Both the position numbers and the translations under genes were made by a program. A stretch of 64,000 bases of DNA from Flavobacteriales bacterium. GTDB lineage: Bacteria > Bacteroidota > Bacteroidia > Flavobacteriales_D > Sanyastnellaceae. The notes beneath the pieces are model-generated. The model was not told the origin of the DNA. It searched no databases and was given only the letters and a program-made list of their open reading frames with translations. Location of the stretch: contig CANGTU010000005.1 in assembly GCA_947456965.1 (NCBI GenBank), forward strand, positions 19,849-83,848. The letters run 5' to 3'. This document shows, piece after piece, positions 61,990 through 64,000 of this stretch (position 1 is its first letter; the number at the start of each line of letters is the position of its first letter).

Positions 61990-62625
61990 TCAGTGTTGGA
62001 TAGGTGGTGTAAAGGTGAGGATGGTGTCGCCCAGCTTCATGACGGCGAGCATGAATATCTGCTCTCCATGTACACCATGATAACCGGCTTGCAGGTCGAC
62101 GGCCTCAGCCGAATATGATCGCATGCGGATGTGCCCGGCGAAGTGTACATGCTCACCAAAGCACTTGAAGATCGCCTCCTTCGCCGTCCACGCAAGCGTC
62201 AGCCAGGTGAGTTGCTGATCAGGATCATCGGGCATCTGCGCCAGCTCGTCGGCATGCATGAAGCGGCTGCGCAGAGCCATGAGCTTGGTGTCGGGTGCCT
62301 GAAGATCCAGTCCGCAGGGCACTTCAGCGATCATGATGGCGGCGTAGTGCCCATGATGTGAGAAAGAGATGTGCGGCCCCCCGGGGATGACTGGTTTACC
62401 ACTGGCCAGATAGGCCACTGTACTGCCCGGCACGAAGCGCTTGCAGAGGATACGCTGGCCCAGCCATTCGCGCTTGCGCTTCTCCAGCCGGATGCTTTTC
62501 CACTGCAGGCGTTCTGCATCATTCAAGTCGGCCAGATCCAGCAGTTCGGAGGAGGTTTCAGACATGCACCAAACCGCCAGCAGACGGGGGTATGAGGAGT
62601 CGGTGATAAGCAATTCAATCGGCAT
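61990..62625 (-). CDS. Sfp-type 4'-phosphopantetheinyl transferase
   Basis: 211 residues from ATG 62625 (MPIELLITDSSYPR). PPTases move 4'-phosphopantetheine from CoA to carrier proteins. The P-loop signature SFSHHGHYAAIMI and the magnesium motif read GLDLQ (Asp107, Gln109 in place of the usual Glu), and WTAKEAIFKCFG is complete. With the third metal ligand coming from this motif normally, the Gln change might alter metal use. First gene of the operon; diverges from ahcY with 110 bases between. Confidence 0.88.
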   Translation of the reverse strand: MPIELLITDSSYPRLLAVWCMSETSSELLDLADLNDAERLQWKSIRLEKRKREWLGQRILCKRFVPGSTVAYLASGKPVIPGGPHISFSHHGHYAAIMIAEVPCGLDLQAPDTKLMALRSRFMHADELAQMPDDPDQQLTWLTLAWTAKEAIFKCFGEHVHFAGHIRMRSYSAEAVDLQAGYHGVHGEQIFMLAVMKLGDTILTFTPPIQH

Positions 62626-62663
62626 GGTGAACAATCGGGGACCGGGAGTGTATGAATGAGGCG

Positions 62664-62695
62664 TTTGGGCTTTCAGTTCAAGAGAACTATCTTTG
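62664..62695 (+). promoter_or_regulatory. promoter TTTG-N20-TATCTTTG for ahcY
   Basis: TTTG at 62664-62667 and TATCTTTG at 62688-62695, 20 bases apart, the best match to the Bacteroidota consensus in the window; ATG is 40 bases downstream. Confidence 0.7.
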
Positions 62696-62735
62696 CCCCC
62701 GCTTTAGTGATTTTTAAACCATTGATAACCATATC

Positions 62736-64000
62736 ATGAGCACAACAACTGCCGAAAAAGTGAGCGCATACAAAGTAAAGGACATTACCCTGGCCGAGTG
62801 GGGACGTAAAGAGATTCGCCTCGCTGAGGCCGAGATGCCCGGACTGATGAGTCTGCGGGAAGAATATGGAGCAAGCAAGCCCCTTCGCGGAGCGAGGATA
62901 GCTGGCTGCCTGCACATGACCATTCAAACAGCCGTGCTGATAGAGACCCTTGTGGAACTGGGAGCTGAAGTGTCATGGAGTTCATGCAACATCTTCTCCA
63001 CTCAGGATCATGCCGCTGCTGCCATTGCTGCTGCAGATATTCCCGTATACGCCTGGAAGGGCATGACTGAGGATGAATTCAATTGGTGCATTGAGCAGAC
63101 CCTTTTTGCATTCAAAGATGGTCAGCCACTCAATATGATCCTCGACGATGGCGGCGACCTCACCAATATGGTATTCGACAACTACCCGGAGCTCGTGAAG
63201 GGCATCCGTGGTATCTCTGAAGAGACGACTACCGGTGTATTGCGTCTTTACGACCGTGAGCGTAACGGCACCCTGCTGCTGCCGGCGATCAACATCAACG
63301 ACAGCGTAACCAAGTCGAAGTTTGACAACAAATATGGCTGCCGCGAATCACTCGTGGATGCACTGCGCCGCGCAACTGACCTGATGATGGCTGGTAAGGT
63401 AGCTGTAGTAGCTGGATATGGTGACGTAGGAAAAGGTTCCGCCGATTCACTCCGCCATGCCGGTGTGCGCGTGATTGTGACGGAGATTGATCCGATCTGT
63501 GCCTTGCAGGCCGCTATGGAAGGCTACGAAGTGAAGAAGATGGATACGGCTATTCAGGAGGCTGACATTATCGTGACGGCTACCGGCAACCATCAGATCA
63601 TCGTAGACCGTCATTTCCGCGCCATGAAGCATAATGCTGTGGTGTGCAACATCGGTCACTTCGACAATGAGATTGACATGGCGTGGCTCAACAAGAATCA
63701 CGGCCACACCAAGGATACCATCAAGCCGCAAGTGGATAAGTACACGGTGGATGGCAAGGACATCATCGTGCTGGCAGAAGGCCGTCTCGTGAATCTCGGC
63801 TGTGCTACCGGACACCCCTCTTTTGTGATGTCCAACAGCTTCACGAACCAAACTCTTGCGCAGCTTGAACTGTGGGCAAATCACGACAAATACGAGAACA
63901 AGGTATATGTACTTCCTAAGCACCTCGATGAGAAGGTAGCCCGTCTGCACCTCGCGAAGATCGGCGTAGAGCTTGAGGAGCTCACTCCGAGCCAGGCACA
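62736..64000 (+). CDS. ahcY: S-adenosylhomocysteine hydrolase (C-terminus cut by window edge)
   Basis: At least 421 residues, start ATG 62736 ([20 protein letters not shown]); the frame is open at the right edge and only a short C-terminal piece should be missing. The enzyme splits S-adenosylhomocysteine to adenosine and homocysteine with bound NAD. Visible: [61 protein letters not shown], the NAD loop [15 protein letters not shown] and [14 protein letters not shown]. Secure. Confidence 0.96.
   Translation, partial: MSTTTAEKVSAYKVKDITLAEWGRKEIRLAEAEMPGLMSLREEYGASKPLRGARIAGCLHMTIQTAVLIETLVELGAEVSWSSCNIFSTQDHAAAAIAAADIPVYAWKGMTEDEFNWCIEQTLFAFKDGQPLNMILDDGGDLTNMVFDNYPELVKGIRGISEETTTGVLRLYDRERNGTLLLPAININDSVTKSKFDNKYGCRESLVDALRRATDLMMAGKVAVVAGYGDVGKGSADSLRHAGVRVIVTEIDPICALQAAMEGYEVKKMDTAIQEADIIVTATGNHQIIVDRHFRAMKHNAVVCNIGHFDNEIDMAWLNKNHGHTKDTIKPQVDKYTVDGKDIIVLAEGRLVNLGCATGHPSFVMSNSFTNQTLAQLELWANHDKYENKVYVLPKHLDEKVARLHLAKIGVELEELTPSQA

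Noticed and set aside
63447..63950. 167-residue antisense frame inside ahcY
   Set aside because: Antisense shadow of a strongly conserved gene without recognisable protein features.

Overview
The window comes from a member of the Bacteroidota with moderately high GC. The evidence is internal. It carries core parts of the type IX secretion system (T9SS) and gliding machinery (SprA, PorU, PorV, a PorP/SprF-like protein, GldJ), three secreted proteins with T9SS sorting domains (two type A, one type B), and many Bacteroidota-specific outer-membrane families (DUF6089, DUF6029, Omp28, CoaX-LptC-hemolysin-PpiD gene order). Putative promoters match the phylum-specific TTTG / TAnnTTTG pattern. Genus cannot be fixed from this sequence. 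Coding density is very high: no gene-free stretch exceeds 300 bases, and I saw no tRNA, rRNA, insertion sequence, prophage or CRISPR array.

Layout. 1-8010 (minus): an envelope operon with a CHU_C/Fn3 T9SS cargo protein, CoaX, an unnamed outer-membrane protein, LptC, a 67-residue membrane protein, a CorC/HlyC-like CNNM protein and a PpiD-like periplasmic foldase cut by the left edge. 8105-14729: an NMO/FabK-type flavoprotein, a DUF6089 barrel, a two-gene glycosyltransferase/acetyltransferase unit and a large secreted BNR/VPS10 propeller protein. 14760-21059: an outer-membrane and thioredoxin-fold neighbourhood (beta-barrel, Omp28, DUF6029, TlpA, T9SS-secreted thioredoxin) plus a small T9SS cargo protein. 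21171-44783: the T9SS/gliding district interleaved with housekeeping genes: maeB-ruvA-sprA, cdd, VTC-DUF4956 (polyphosphate), porU-porV-ispF, then porP-like, gldJ, murF and tyrS. 44988-54735: LuxE-like enzyme, small lipoproteins and membrane proteins, alaS diverging from an M23 peptidase and a MerR regulator, a photolyase-related protein and rsgA. 54740-57229: a TPP riboswitch, a possible leader peptide and a TonB-dependent receptor, presumably for thiamine. 57212-62625 (minus): a tight operon PPTase-GH3-VWA-udk-ArsC-like-EamA. 62736 to the right edge: ahcY.

How the genes work together. SprA is the T9SS outer-membrane translocon, PorV shuttles cargo from it to the PorU sortase, GldJ belongs to the gliding/T9SS lipoprotein apparatus, and the CTD-bearing proteins in the window are clients. 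The rest is mainly central metabolism, translation and envelope assembly. No obviously new multi-gene system was found. The most notable points are the riboswitch whose extended P1 helix appears to include the start codon of an 18-codon leader ORF overlapping the receptor start, motif deviations in TyrRS, RsgA, the phosphopantetheinyl transferase and the photolyase-related protein, an orphan coding-like fragment after the LuxE-like gene, and promoter boxes lying very close to start codons.
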